In this document: positions 11,227-24,031 of the stretch, piece by piece | Layout: every line of letters begins with the position of its first letter | Numbering within the stretch: the first letter of the stretch is position 1 | Source of the DNA: Schizochytrium sp. TIO01 | Lineage: Eukaryota > Sar > Bigyra > Thraustochytrida > Thraustochytriidae | Length of the DNA stretch: 64,000 nucleotides | Assembly (NCBI GenBank): GCA_004764695.1 | Contig: SMSO01000007.1 | Location: 2,487,270 to 2,551,269, forward strand | Direction: 5' to 3' | Translations under genes and position numbers: made by a program | Notes under the pieces: generated by a model | What the model was told of the DNA's origin: nothing | What the model saw: only the letters and a program-made list of their open reading frames with translations | Databases searched by the model: none

Positions 11227-13597
11227 AAGTTTTGTTCTTTTTCATGTTATTTCATTTTATTTAGAATAAAAATAAATTAAATTAAGTTCTTATGGTGTTT
11301 TTGGTTGAATGAGAAGGAAGTTTAGGTTAGGCTCGCCACTTCAAAAACGAAGCGACAGCGTTTCTTCAAGGCAAGACGCAGGGCAGGTACTGCAGAGATC
11401 CTTGCTCGGCACGCAGCTTGACTTTAAGTCAGGGCTTTTGCGAGAGAGGTCACGGGAAGGGGAAAAGGAGGTTTGCAGTATTCATATTACATTCTTGAGG
11501 CTTGGGAGGCAATTCCTTGTTGTTTAGTTAGTTATTTGTCTCATTCCATTTCATTTCGTTTCGTTTCGTTTCATTTTATTTCATTTTATTTTATTTCATT
11601 CTATTCTATTTTATTCTATTTATCTATTATGTAGAGAGGGAGGGCTGATGCATGCGTGATCTATCTTTATGGCGCCATCACTTCTGTAGGTACGGCCAGA
11701 AAACTCAAACGATTGCACTCCACGCAGTAGTAAGTGGCATTTTGAAAGTGTAGGTCGCCGTCCATAGTTGTATTAAATTATAGTAAAGTAGATAAAATAA
11801 AACCAGGACGCAGCAGCAGATCCACCAAGCAAACAAGAGTGCATGATCCGTGATGAAAAGAAAGAACCGCGGGAAAGGGAGTCGATTGATTGATTCATTG
11901 GTTGGTTGATTGGTTGGTTGGTCAGTTGATTCCAGCGATTGCGAATAGACCCTCGCCATGTTCAATCCTTTCAAGAAATCAGGACCTTTCCACAACACCA
12001 CAATTATTTCGTAAACCCGAGTACAGCACAGCAACACAAAAGACAGCAACTACAACAACAAAAGTGAAGAAGAACCCTACGACTCTTAGCAGGCGCCTAC
12101 CCAGATCATCCTGAGGGACCCTTCTTCTTCCGCTTTCTCGAGAACGAAGGTCTTAGAGCAAGGAAAGAAAAAGAAAATAAGAAAATCACGAGATACAGAG
12201 GCAACAAGGGCCGCCGGTCGGGACACATGGGGATCGTCCAGCCAGGCCAGGCACCAAGAAAGAAGAAGGAAGAGGCCTCTTCCAGCTTCCTGCGAGCCTG
12301 CAAGGACACTCGGTCCTGGCCTCTGATGAGAGGCCGCGAGCCGCGTGAGGCAATCATTGCACAGGGCTTAGGTTGGCTTCTTCTTGGCGAGAGAAGAAGT
12401 TGTTTTGATTTCGTGACATATATTCATTCAATGCTTCTTCTTTCATCATGATTCCTGTTGGAATTAGGAAAGAAGAGAGAACGATTCGTTTTGGATCCCT
12501 GCCTACGTTGCTGAGGATCTCGAAGAAGCTCTGCAAATGCAGGGGATGGCGCATGCACGCACGAGTCAAATGACATTCGTTCGTGTCAGCGCTCGATTGC
12601 ATGGCGACGCTTAATTCATTACATGCAGATCGTGCCACGCAGTTTGAGCTGGTTGGGACCTGGCGTTGATGGCAGACACGAACAAGATCAATTATGTCAA
12701 GGTTGAAGATATTGTTGAAAGCTTTCCTTCTTCTTAAAAAAGCAAAAGAAGAAAGAAATGCATTGTAATTTTGCGATGCCGAGTGAACGAAACAGAGCTG
12801 ACTTTGATTGATTGCCTCATGACTCATCTTTGCCTCCTATAGCTTGGAGAAGATCACGCCACAGGAGCACGGCAACAAGCTAGTGATGAAAAATTTCAAG
12901 ATGTTGCTTTCATGACCCAAGAGAATTCCCGGTAACTGGGTAGCGAGAAGCCAGCAAAATTGTCTCATGTAGATGACAGAACTTCGAATTCCAGTGACTA
13001 AAATGCCCCAAAGGTAATCTTGCAAAGCTGCGAGTGTGCCACGACCATCGGAGTCAGCGGTTTCTTTCCGCACCACATTTTTTTCTAAAGAATATTTACA
13101 TACATATACCTTTGGTGGTTTTAATCAATATAATTGTTCAGTGTGCGAGAGTTGGGCAAAATGCCTCTCGGTCTGCCGAAAGTTCATGGCAAAAAAAAGA
13201 AAAAAGCAATCTCGCAAGCTTCAAACATGGCAACAACTCTAATTTCTTCGTTGAGATTTTTTAATTTAATTTAAGCATTATACTTGTTTTCTTACAGGGT
13301 GGTCTAAAGTACGAGTCAGTGCGGCTGTGGTACCAGTGAAGCCAACCAACGTTAAACGCCAGACTGTTCATCCTCAATCGCGAACGAAAGAAGAAGTCAG
13401 CATTTGCACAACTATTTTGCTATACTGCTGAGCTGTGACCGCCTGTCCGTCGAGCATCTCCTCCTCCTCCTCTTGTTCACACTCCCTTCGCTTTCCATGT
13501 CGAAGTTGGAGGTCAGAGGTTGGTACAGTCTGTGGTGTGCTTCTGTTTTGACAAAATGTTTGACAGCTTCCCATTTCGACCCCAGAAGATGTCCGGT

Positions 13598-13629
<32 letters not shown>

Positions 13630-15789
13630 AAAAATCAAATCCTCCGTAGTCTTCTGTCTTGCGAGAACCCCCCAAAAGTTCAACGAGTGTGCTGACACAG
13701 CTGCTGCGGTTTTTTAGTATGGCAACCGCAAGAAGACAGCACGCACATGCACACGCACGGCAGCTCGAAGCTCTCCAGGTCTCCTCTCGACCGTCGTTCT
13801 CGTTCCCGTGCTCCTCGCTCGTCATCGCCGTTCTCCTCGTCGCGCTGCTTTTCTGCTTTCCCAGCCAACCGAATTCAGCTCTAAAAAGGATTGCACTGCG
13901 AGCTCAGCGCAGGGGAACCTGTCTCTGAGCGCTGGTCTGCGTCGAGGCAGAGCACATCCATCATCGCAGGCCGCGATTTCTTGGATGGCCGGAGGGTCGA
14001 GTTGTTATAATTCGCAGCGCCTGCCTGCCGTGTCGGCCAAACACTTCGCGAGCGAAGCTGAGCTGGGAGAGAGGTCGGCTCTGCTGTCGTCCTGAACGAA
14101 CTTGGCAGACCCGTGTCGGCGGTGGCTGGTTCACCAAGACCTTTTGTGAGGCGTGAAGGAGTCCGGCGAGGAGACCGGGTGCTGGCTAGTCAGCTGTAGC
14201 CAAGTGCTAGTCTGGGCTACAGAGAAGCCAGCGAGGCCTCGCTCGGTTCCGATGCTGATGGGTCACGCTACCGTGCCACCTAGCGGTTACAGTAGGAGAA
14301 AAATTTGAAAAGTCCGGAGAAAAACGAGGCAAGGCTTTCTTTCGTTTAAGTGTTCCTTTCTGTTTTATAGTAATTGTTTTCCGCATGTTTTATAAGCGTA
14401 ATGCTGCGAAACGAAACGTCGCTTTATAAAAAATAAAAAATGAAAAAGGAGAAAAGAGCGACGCTTTCTCGAAAGGGCCTCTCTTCTGTGCGGTAAGAAC
14501 ATAGTGATACAATAGCAAGAGGACTCTCTCCTCGCTCTCTGTATGTGTGAGGTTGCTGTGCAGTAGTGCGGGTTTATCTATCTATCAGTCATGCTGGCTC
14601 GCCTGTTCTTGCCTACTGTGAGTAGCTAGCTAGCTATCCATCCGCCTTTATTTGAAGACAGTCAAAGGGCGATTTCTGCAGTGATTTGGAAATCTTTACG
14701 AGAGAAAGAGGAGATAGTATAGATGTGTACCGACGGATGGTTCATTTAGAGTTTACGCTACTGGCTGTGTTCCTTTCGTAAGAAGGAAGGGCTTTGTTTC
14801 CAGAGATCTTTAATTCTTGGGAGTTGGAGACTCACTCTGTCGTCGGTTGTGGCAGCTTTCAGGCGCTCGCCAATGCGGTGCCATCATGCTCCCGCGCACA
14901 GCTCAAGAACTTGCGAAGAATTCCTCGAAATGTTGCGCTTGCCCAGCTTGCCAATGCTGCAGCCACCACCGACCAGCGCCCACTCGTTTACTTGCTGAGA
15001 ACGCCCAAACAAGCAAGCAAGAAAGCAAAGAAACAAACTCGTCTTCTTCGTCTTCTTCTTACAATGATTATTCTTGTGAGCAGAGGAATCACCACGCAGG
15101 TACTCTGATACTCTTCACAAAAAAAAAAATGAGTTTAGTATCTTGCTTTATGAGATTTTGGCCTCAAACATTCGATCTCGTCAGAATTGTCATGAACATG
15201 ATAATAACCTCTGCGAGAGAGAGAGAGAGCGAGCGAGTGACAAGACGATGGTGGTTTAAGAATGATGAGCGAGCGCCTGAGTATCTTGTTTTTTAAAGTT
15301 AAAGTTAAATTAAATTTTATAAAAAGAGGTTCTCTCTGACAATGAATTCGCAAATTCTTCGTCCTTTTTGTTCCCGTCTGCTGTTCTTCCCAAGAAGTTC
15401 TGGGCAACCTGGAGACCGCCGCTTAGGCGAAACCCGTAGCACATATAGGATCCTCAGTGTTCCAAACATGCACTCTTCTAGGCCACTAGGGCTTTCCTAG
15501 TCTTTGCAGTAGCTGGTCTGCAGCCCCACAAATTCCTAACTCCAGCCAGACAGAACTGTTGGAACAGATAGAAGATAGATAGATTCCTTTGCGGTTGTTG
15601 GTTAGTCTCGAATGCAGGCTGCGTAGAATCTTGGAAAGAATAAACAGCGAGCTGACAAACTAGGCCAGCCTTGGTGGAGGGTTTTCTCCTGGTCGGCCGA
15701 TCTTCACGCGCTCAGGACGTTTGCTCGGTCTGCAAGAGAACCAATCCAGCAGCTCGCTGCCCACGGCGATTAGTCCCAAGTCCTCCTGG

Positions 15790-15822
<33 letters not shown>

Positions 15823-15866
15823 CACTAACTAACTAACTAACTAACTGCCTCACTGACTAACTAACA
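15790..15866. repeat. (AACT)n microsatellite with interruptions
   Basis: About 16 AACT/CTAA units with internal CTCA and GCCTCACTGA interruptions, indicating an older array decaying at its 3' side. Confidence 0.9.
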
Positions 15867-17290
15867 CACACCCTCCTCCACCTTCTAAAAACCAGCCGCA
15901 AGAACAGCCAAGAAAAAGAGGACACAAAGAAACTGAGACAGAAACAGAAAGAACACTTTGTACCAATCAATCAATCAATCGCTTCGATGGGAATCGATTG
16001 TTTTCCTCATAGCGATCGATTTCTTTGTGCTTGTAAGATTTCCTCGGCAGAGAACGAGAGGCGCGCCTCCTACTGTAAACGGTAGGCCCTCTAGGCTGAT
16101 CGGGGTGCACCCAAAGTTGGCAGAAGAGGCAATGGAGGGAGGCGCTTGAGGAAAAAAACCTCCGCGCCAGCACGTCCACCGAGGTTTGCGACCATCGCTG
16201 TGCCTGCCTGCCTGCTTTCTTCGCCTCCTCCTCTTTGGCGCCCTCTCGCTGGCCGCCTCTCGCCCTCGCCTTCGCACCTCCGCCGTGACTCGCGGCAGCC
16301 GCTGCCACTTTTTCGAAGGCCTGCTCGATCGATCGAGGCCAATTGAGGCAAGATCGCAAAGAAGGAAGCGCCTTTCCCTCTTCCAGGATAATGCGCGGGG
16401 TCCGCTACGATAGCGTCTTTCTTTTTAATATTTTGCACAAGCTTAGCGGAACGGGGGTATTCGCATCTGTTATTGAGTTTGTTTGTTCTAACTCCTCATT
16501 GTTTTAAAAGGTTTTTATTTAACTACCCAATAGTAACTAAAGGCGTTATACATAGCTGAGAATAGGTAGCTAATAGAAAAGGACAGCAGGATGGAATTTC
16601 ATCGAGTGTCTTGAGCTTGGCTTTTGTGCGTTGCGAGTGGGCTGTTATAGGCGGCCGCCTGCCACAAAGAACGGGCCTTCGGAGGAGGTTCTCGCCGTCT
16701 TCTCCTCCTTTCTCCAACCCGCTATTCTTCCTCTCCGCCCAGTCGTCCTGAAGATCTAAGTTTCTTTCCCGCGCTTTCTTCATTGCATTACCAAACGTTT
16801 TGAAACAATTCCTGCGACTTGTACAGTACATGAGAGCACTCCCACTTCTACTGACCTCCTACGCTTCGCCCTACGCCTCGCCCGCATAAGTTCTCTGGTA
16901 CCAATCCCGGTAGTACACCCATCATGGACCCCCCGTTAGGCTTTAAGCTAGGCCTCTATCCCCTAGGCTGCCTTGTATGCTTTGCCGTAGGAGGGCACAG
17001 TCTGAACAACAAGTGCTAAGGGCCGCTAAGGTGCACTAGGCGCTCGAGGAAGAGGCCGCTGAAAGCAACGAAGCGAGGCATCGCAAAGGCATCCTTGGCG
17101 CCTCAGCCAACGACTCAGGCCGCAGGAGCCCAGGCCGCTCCAGCAGAGCGAGGCCGCCGGGCCTAGCGACGAGCTTGTGCGTGCGTGTGTACGTATCGGC
17201 GCATGGGCGTACGTCGTGGAGCCGCGAGCGGCACGCTCCCGTGCAGGTTCGAAGTCGGGGCCCGCTCAACCGCCGCTCTTCCTTCGAAGA

Positions 17291-17345
17291 AGAATGAATG
17301 AATGAATGATTTAATGATTTAATGATTTAATGATTTAATGATTAA
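17291..17345. repeat. (GAAT)n followed by an 8-bp tandem repeat ATGATTTA
   Basis: About four GAAT units (17291-17309) lead into about four and a half copies of the octamer ATGATTTA (17307-17343), then degenerate TTAATTAATCAAT sequence. It looks like stepwise unit change from 4 to 8 bp. Confidence 0.85.
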
Positions 17346-18148
17346 ATGAATTAATTAATCAATAGATCAATGAATGAATCAATCAATCGACTTTTGGGGT
17401 TCTGGCACAGCGATGATCGCTAGGCACTGGTAGAGTTGGGGATAGCTAGCTCGCGGCCTCTTTCTTTCTATTTTCTTTCTTTGCCGTCAAGATGCGTAGG
17501 TGCGCACCTACTACTAACCTTCATACTGATCAATCAGAGGGTAAAGTGTAAGAAGAAGAGACTAAGTTAACTTGGAATTTGCAGCTCGAAATTCGAAGTT
17601 TTGCATGAATCCGTCATCATCAATTGCAAGCTCCGCGGGGGCCCAAGCTTCAAGAAAACCGGCCACGGGCCTCGAGCTTGCCCTCACTTGTCCAGCCAAT
17701 CCGCTTCAGCTGCGGCGTCCGAGCCCTCCACGCGAGCTTAGCTGTAGCTTTCTGAAGCCTGTCAGTCGTTAGTTAGTCAGTCAGCCAGTCAGTTAAGTAG
17801 TAGTAGTTATTCATTCTCTTTCTATTGAAAACTTACTTAGTCGCTCGCTTCTGTTCTTCTCTCTGTTCTCTCCGTTCTCTCTGTTCTCCCTCTGCGCCGA
17901 GATCATCGCATTGGGAAGGGATTCAGCGCAAGGGAGCAAGCGAGGGAACACAGGGAACTTCCAGCGGAGGCCGAAAACAGCCAAAGAGGCGAAGCTGGCA
18001 CTTACCAAGAAGAAGGAGGAGAAGAAGGAGAAGAAGAAGGGCCACGCCGACAGCTCTGGCGCTGCTCGCGTCGCGGCTCCGGAGCGGCCGCCTGCATGCA
18101 CTCTTTGCTGGAGGCAGCCAACCTCGCGGGTTTCTTGAAGAGAGGCGC

Positions 18149-18150
18149 AG

Positions 18151-18182
<32 letters not shown>
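18149..18182. repeat. (GCTT)n microsatellite
   Basis: About eight GCTT units between a GC-rich island and an AT-rich stretch. The complementary form (AAGC)n is seen at 13603-13628. Confidence 0.9.
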
Positions 18183-18184
<2 letters not shown>

Positions 18185-18286
18185 ATACAGCTAGCTGACG
18201 CTGCGAGAGCGAAACCTCTTTTCGAAGGGCGAATTCGGTTATCTTTCGATTATCAAGTAATTGTTTAATGTATGTTCTTTATAAAA

Positions 18287-18314
18287 GAAGAAGAAGAAGA
18301 AGAAGAAGAAGAAG
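18287..18314. repeat. (GAA)n microsatellite
   Basis: About nine AAG units; no flanking ORF. Confidence 0.9.
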
Positions 18315-18536
18315 GGGTTAGTTAATAAGGAGGACTAAGGAGGTCGATCGAGTTCGGGTTCTCGCGGAAGGCGGCTTTGGGGTTCGCTCGCTGGATCGGA
18401 GGGCGGCGCAGGCAGGTCCTGCGCCGATTTATGCGTCGATCTCGGCGAGTTTAGCGAGTTAGTTTCTTAGTTTCGGCGGCCGCCCTGTCGCCCGAAGCGC
18501 CAAGAAGGCGAAGAAGATCCATCCTCCTCGTCGCTG

Positions 18537-18612
18537 ATTCATTCATTCATTCATTTATTCATTCATTCCTGTTCTTGTTCCTGTTCTTGTTCCCGTTCTT
18601 GTTCTTGTTACT
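18537..18612. repeat. (ATTC)n then (TTCTTGTTCCTG)n compound repeat
   Basis: About eight ATTC units followed by a 12-bp higher-order unit of the form CTTGTTCCTGTT, repeated about three times with point changes. Confidence 0.85.
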
Positions 18613-21154
18613 TTCCCCTTAGGCACTAGCTAGGGCGCGCTGAATCGGCTGCGAGAGAGGAAGAAAGAGGGAATCAGAGAGGAGGAGAAGCGTGAAAGGA
18701 AAGGCACAGAAGGAAAGCCTGTGAACTCTCAGCTCTTTCTCTCGTTGTGAAAACAGTGAGTGAGTGCATTGGTCTTTTGTTTGATTTGTTTGATTTTTGA
18801 TTGTTTGTTTATTTGTCTGTTTGTTTGTAGTGTGCTAATAAGAAGGATTTTAACTTTTGCATGTTTTTGCAAAAATAATGTTTAAAGGTAGCTGGTTTAT
18901 TCGTTCACTATGAGAGGGAGGGAGGGAGTGAGTGAGTGAGTGAGTGGGTGAAAGAAATTCAAGTTTCAAGTTGTTGGAGCTGTTTGGCTTTTCTAAGAGA
19001 TAGAAAGAATCGCAATGCAGATTGAGAAGAAGAAGAAAGAGATGCAGAGGGTGCGCTCGAGGCAGCTCGCGACAGCGTTCGTGGCAGTCGAAAGCTCAAC
19101 TCGACCTCGCGAGAGGCTGAATGGCTGCTTACTCTTCTTTCTAAGCAGAGAGCTCACTGGCTGACTCTCGTGGGAATACGAATGAATCCATGGCACACGG
19201 GGTTTCGCGATGTGTTATACATCTCTGCATGTCTCGTCACTAAACTACTTATTTATTGGTTATGATATATATTATACATAATACTTAACTTAAGTTACAT
19301 TCATTCATCTATCAGGATGCCACAACGCTGTCCCCTCCTTGTTTTGTAAGTAAGGAGAAAGTGAATAAATAAATAAATAATTGAATTAAAAAAAAAAAAA
19401 AAAAGATCAAGAAGTACATACATAAGTTAGAAAAAGATAAATGAAAAGGTCATAAAAATAGAATATTATTATTCTGTGCAAAACCTTGACTGAATAACTG
19501 GTCTTCTCAAGTTGCAAGAAGTACTTGCAAAAAGGGAAAAAGTGAGTGTTTTCAGTGGAGTGTTGCTGCGATGGAGGTAGGTAGCGGAATAAGTCTTGAT
19601 TTTCTTTTCTATAACATAAACAGGAGCAAGCACCGAATGAGTGATTCAAGGGTGGTTTCTCCGAAGTTCGTTTCATCGCCATTTGTTTATCCCTAATTTT
19701 TATGGTACCTATTTTGCTTTCTTCTGAAACTAAACAAAAAAAAAAAGAATAAAAAAAGAAAAAAAGAAAGAAGCCTTGTTCCCAGTTATTTTTATTTACT
19801 TATTTATTTTAAACTTAATTTTGGATTCGTCGCTGGCGCTATCTATTATCGAAACGAATGCATAGATCCCAAAAGCGGAGGTACCTGGTGCTTCTCTGAA
19901 GCGGGTTGAAGTTATATTTGCTGCCCCAGGCCACCTGATTGATGGGAGATTGAGGCCGTACAGGCACTACTGCTGCTCGTTTTGCTTGGCTTTAGCAGCG
20001 AGCTCCCCCGCTCGCGCCGAGCTTGCGAGCAGCAGCCGAGCAGAGGCGAACTGCCCCAAACTAGCTAGGCACCACAAAACATTTTTCTTTGTTTTATTCT
20101 TTGTTTTATTCTTTGTTTCTTATTACGGTTAAGTAGGCGAGGCAAAGGCGGCGCGGGGTTTCCCCGGTGCTTTCTGCGTGAACAATTGAGGCTTTTTAAA
20201 TTAATTTTTTAGTAGTAGTTTTATTTTATTTTTCATGCTAGAGAGCTAAAATGGAAAAGGGTGTGCAACGAGGAGAAGAGGAGCTGTGCGGGCGGAGTAT
20301 CTTGTTTGAGAACCCACTCAGCCGTGGACGGCCACGAAAAGGCGATCGAACTGCAGTCGTCGCGTTGGTTTCGAGCTTCAGCGGGCAGCCCGAGCAAGCG
20401 AAAGGCTGTATTTTTTGTTTATTTGTTTGTTTGTTTGAAGCCCAGGTTGTCAGGAAACGACGAAACTATGGTCGATTCTAAACCCAATTCAAACCTTTAA
20501 ACTCCGCCTGAGGTTTTCTATTTATGGGGGCATAACAAACAAACAAACAACTAACATCACTTTCTTTCTGAAAAGATGGTAATAAGCAATATGGACTCTC
20601 TTTGATGCTGTTTCCTACGTTCTTTGCGATGACGTACTAAAAAACAGGGGCCAAAAAGGAAACGAAAGTTTTGATCGTCGATCACATACATCCGCTCAAG
20701 GGCTGCCAAGAAGAGGACTCTCAAGAGGCGAAGTCAGTACACCCGAAGAGGAGGCCGAAACTAATCAATAAAACCCCTTTCGGCCATCGCAGCTGGCCAG
20801 TTTCACGAAATCAATTCACGCGCAAGTACCCACGATGCGATCTCTAGCTAGAAACGCGAGAGAGGGAGGGACTTCCTTCCTCTTGCCTCTCCTCGTACTC
20901 TGCTCAAAGCCGAACGACACCACGGTAGGGAAAGGACGCATGCGCTGTGTCCCGGGGTCCTAGTAGCAGCTAGTTTGATGAAAAGTAAGGTTGAAGGTAA
21001 GTTTAAACTTTGGAGAAGATGATGAATAAAGTAGAAGTGGGTATTATTTCTCCGAGGGTTAAGAGTTTTTGTGATGAGGGTGAAAGAAAAAATAGAATGG
21101 AAATAACATTCGAGTGAGCCTTGTTGGGATATTGGGAGAAGAGAATAAGAAAAT

Positions 21155-21156
21155 GT

Positions 21157-21191
<35 letters not shown>

Positions 21192-21210
21192 TTTGTTTGT
21201 TTGTTTGTTT
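21155..21210. repeat. (TTAT)n then (TTGT)n microsatellite
   Basis: About ten TTAT units that switch to four TTGT units, consistent with a point change that then spread by slippage. Confidence 0.9.
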
Positions 21211-22768
21211 ATCAAAGGATGTAGCATGGATGAAACGTCTTTACAAAACAAGTTCGTCGTCATCGTAAGGTTAAATTGCAAAGATCGCACGAAAGGAACA
21301 GATTTGAGGGCAGATCCGCAGAATTCTTTCCTGTCAGGCTGAGACAGAGTTGAAGCGTGAAGCGCCTCAGGGCTGCTGATGGTTCGCGCTTCTCACACGA
21401 ATTGCATTCGTTTGCCTGATTTAGGCAGCTAGCTGATCAGAGGGCGTGGATTCCTCCGAAGAGTGGCGGCGCGCCGAACTGCCATACCTGCAAACGTACC
21501 TTGATACTTAGCCGCTGCACCGGAAAAACTCGTCGAGTACTTTATTTCATCATAATAATAATTTGAAAAATAGCTGTTTGAAAGTAGTTGTGGTGTTTCT
21601 CCGAAATAAAGACAATAGACTTTTGACTTTGATCCATACCATGCTTGTACCTAGCTAGCTCGGTACTGTACACACGGGAGATGCAAATAAAAGGTTTTCT
21701 GTTTCAATTTCTTTTCCTTTTCAATTTCTTTTTCAAAATGGACACACAGCAGATCAAGACTTGTCCCAAAGAAGAAGGAAAAAGAAGGGTCAAGCGCTCG
21801 AGTGAGAGAAGAGAGAAAGAAGATGAAGCAGCGGAAAAACAAGAGAGAAGTTTCTCCGATGACGGCTTTGGCGATGCGACGATAAAAGAAAGAATGAATG
21901 TAGAATGGTTGAATCCACGATTGGTTAAATGAATGGACTCCAGCAGCTGCTTCAAGATCTGAAGAAGCCTGGCGCCCCGTGGTTCTTGCTGCCTGATGAG
22001 CCGCGGGAGCAGGTCTTCGGCTGTGCATCTACGACACCCGAACGCGGCTCTCCGGAAACCTGCGAGGATCTGCAGGCGGCCTGGGAGAGGCGAGCAGTCC
22101 ACGCGAATGGACGACGCTGCGACGGATGGATCCCTGGATGACTGACTTGGACTCATTCTGAGGTCCACTCGCATTGCTTTCCTATCTACTACTACGTTAG
22201 ATCCAACATCTTTTCCTTTCTTTTCTTCTCCTGAAAAAAGGGGCAAACAAACACTCACTCCATTGGATACATTGGATGCACCCTTTCTTTGCTTCTTTTC
22301 CTTCTTTCTTTTGATCTTTCTATGTTTTTTGTTTTTGTTTTTGTCTTTGTTCTTTTGTTTCAACAGAAGAGGAAATGGAAGAGAAGATTAATTACGCTGA
22401 TATACACAAAGGGAGTAGATAGTAGTGGTAGTACTAGAGGGAAGAAAGAAAGAAATAGGCCTCGTTCTTTCTTTCTCTTTCTCTTTTCCTCTGGTGGTAA
22501 TAATAGCGGTATGACGCAATCTTGAAAGGTCTGCTCACAAGCCCGTCTGATGGCTTCGAATCAGGGCTCGCGACGCATCGCGAAGGCTGTCCGGGAGAAG
22601 AAAAGAGCTGCAGCACTCGCTCAGGACGCGGCACACGCCTTCACAGTCAACTTAAACGCCGCGGAGCAGCACCCCGTGCGTCTTGAGTGAAGCAATCCCG
22701 GTCTCGCAACTTGACAGCAGCGCAATCCTCAACGAAAGGAAAATCACTTTGCGCGAGAAAGAACTTCA

Positions 22769-22850
22769 CCACAACAACAATAACAACAACAAAAAAGAAA
22801 ACAAACAAACAAACAAAAAACAAACAAACAAAAAACAAACAAATAAAAAA
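22769..22850. repeat. (AAC)n and (AAAC)n low-complexity tract
   Basis: AAC trimers (22769-22790) followed by AAAC tetramers separated by A runs (22799-22850). Open frames here (Asn/Lys-rich or Phe/Val-rich) are artefacts of the repeat. Confidence 0.85.
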
Positions 22851-23975
22851 GAGAATCAAGCAGCAAAGAAAAGAAAAGATAGAACAACTGAGAAGAAGAA
22901 AAAAAGGGCGCTGAAAGCAAACTTTTTAGTAGTTTGTATTTTGTTTGTTCAAGAAACTAAAGAGAGGATGAAGAAGAGGAGGAGGAGGAGGTAGCACCAC
23001 GTAGCAGAAGAAGGAAATAAGTAAACATCCAAACAAACATCCAAACAAACCAACAAATAAACGAACGAACAAACAAACAAATGTATCAACGCCGGCGCCG
23101 CCCGAGCGTGCAATTCGGCGGCAAAGTGGCTCTAGGAAGCGCGGTCTCTGGCGTGAGCGGATCAGCACTGCTTTCCTTAGCAGGTTTATCGCATACTTTT
23201 GCGCTGTGACTTTCGACGAATCAGCCCATTTTCAAATCGTTTCGTCTTCCCTATTCCTCTGTTTCTCTCTTTCATGAAAATCAAATAAAAAGCGCAGAGT
23301 TAAAGAAAAGAGATCGACCTGTGGACTCCTCTCTAATTAGTAGTAGTGAGTGGGAGGGAGTATGCGTATAAAAAAGAGTGACTTTGGCGATCCAAGGTGA
23401 CCTCCGCTTTCCTTTCGAGTTAACTTGAGTTCTGCTGTTAACGAGGGGGAGCAGGCCGGTCTGCGACGGAGGAGGCGCGACGACCGCTCATCGGTTGCGC
23501 TTAGCTGCGTGCTTGTTTATTCTGCCTGGCTTGCTGGAGCAGTGGCGTAGCGCCAGTTCCTTCTTTTGCTAAGCAATTAAACTTGCTTTCCCTTTGTTTG
23601 AAGTTTTCAGAGATTATCATAGAGCAAAAAGCACGCTACTATCTATCTAGGAAGCATTCGGAGTCCTTCATTGAAAAGGAATTCAAAACATGTACGCGTG
23701 GAGGACTTTCTTTTAATTAAAGGCAAAAGAAAAGGGAAAAGGACGAAAGGTTGAATGAATGAATGAAAGAAAGAAAGAAAGAAAGAAAGAATGCTAGCTT
23801 GCAAGTGGGCAGTACATGTTCACTACTCTGCACTACGAAGTGAAGTGAAGTGAAGTAAAATGCCGCTGAAAAGGCATGACGAGAGAAAAAGCATGAAGCG
23901 AAAAGAGAGAAAAGAAAAGAAGAGAGAGCGCGGCATAATAATAATAGTAATAATAATAACAATACCACCTCATCG

Positions 23976-23976
<1 letters not shown>

Positions 23977-24020
<44 letters not shown>

Positions 24021-24031
24021 TGATGATGATG
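23977..24031. repeat. (GAT)n microsatellite, about 18 units
   Basis: Near-perfect GAT trimers with one T insertion near 24021. A short perfect inverted repeat of the same trimer, GATGATGATC/GATCATCATC with a 2-base loop, lies at 24380-24401. Confidence 0.9.

Noticed and set aside
12354-13076. Two consecutive minus-strand frames (157 and 79 codons), the second somewhat membrane-like
   Set aside because: No recognised family, the upstream one lacks an ATG, and codon use resembles the surrounding noncoding sequence. Kept only as a weak possibility.
15790-15866. Direct repeats considered as a CRISPR-like array
   Set aside because: They are contiguous tetramers without spacers, in eukaryotic DNA.
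17160-17280. tRNA-like GGTTCGAAGTC motif
   Set aside because: Flanks do not form a T-stem or acceptor stem, and no A-box is found at the right distance.
21704-22363. 219-codon minus-strand frame
   Set aside because: Lys-rich low-complexity start from poly-purine sequence, the rest without domain or consistent codon use.
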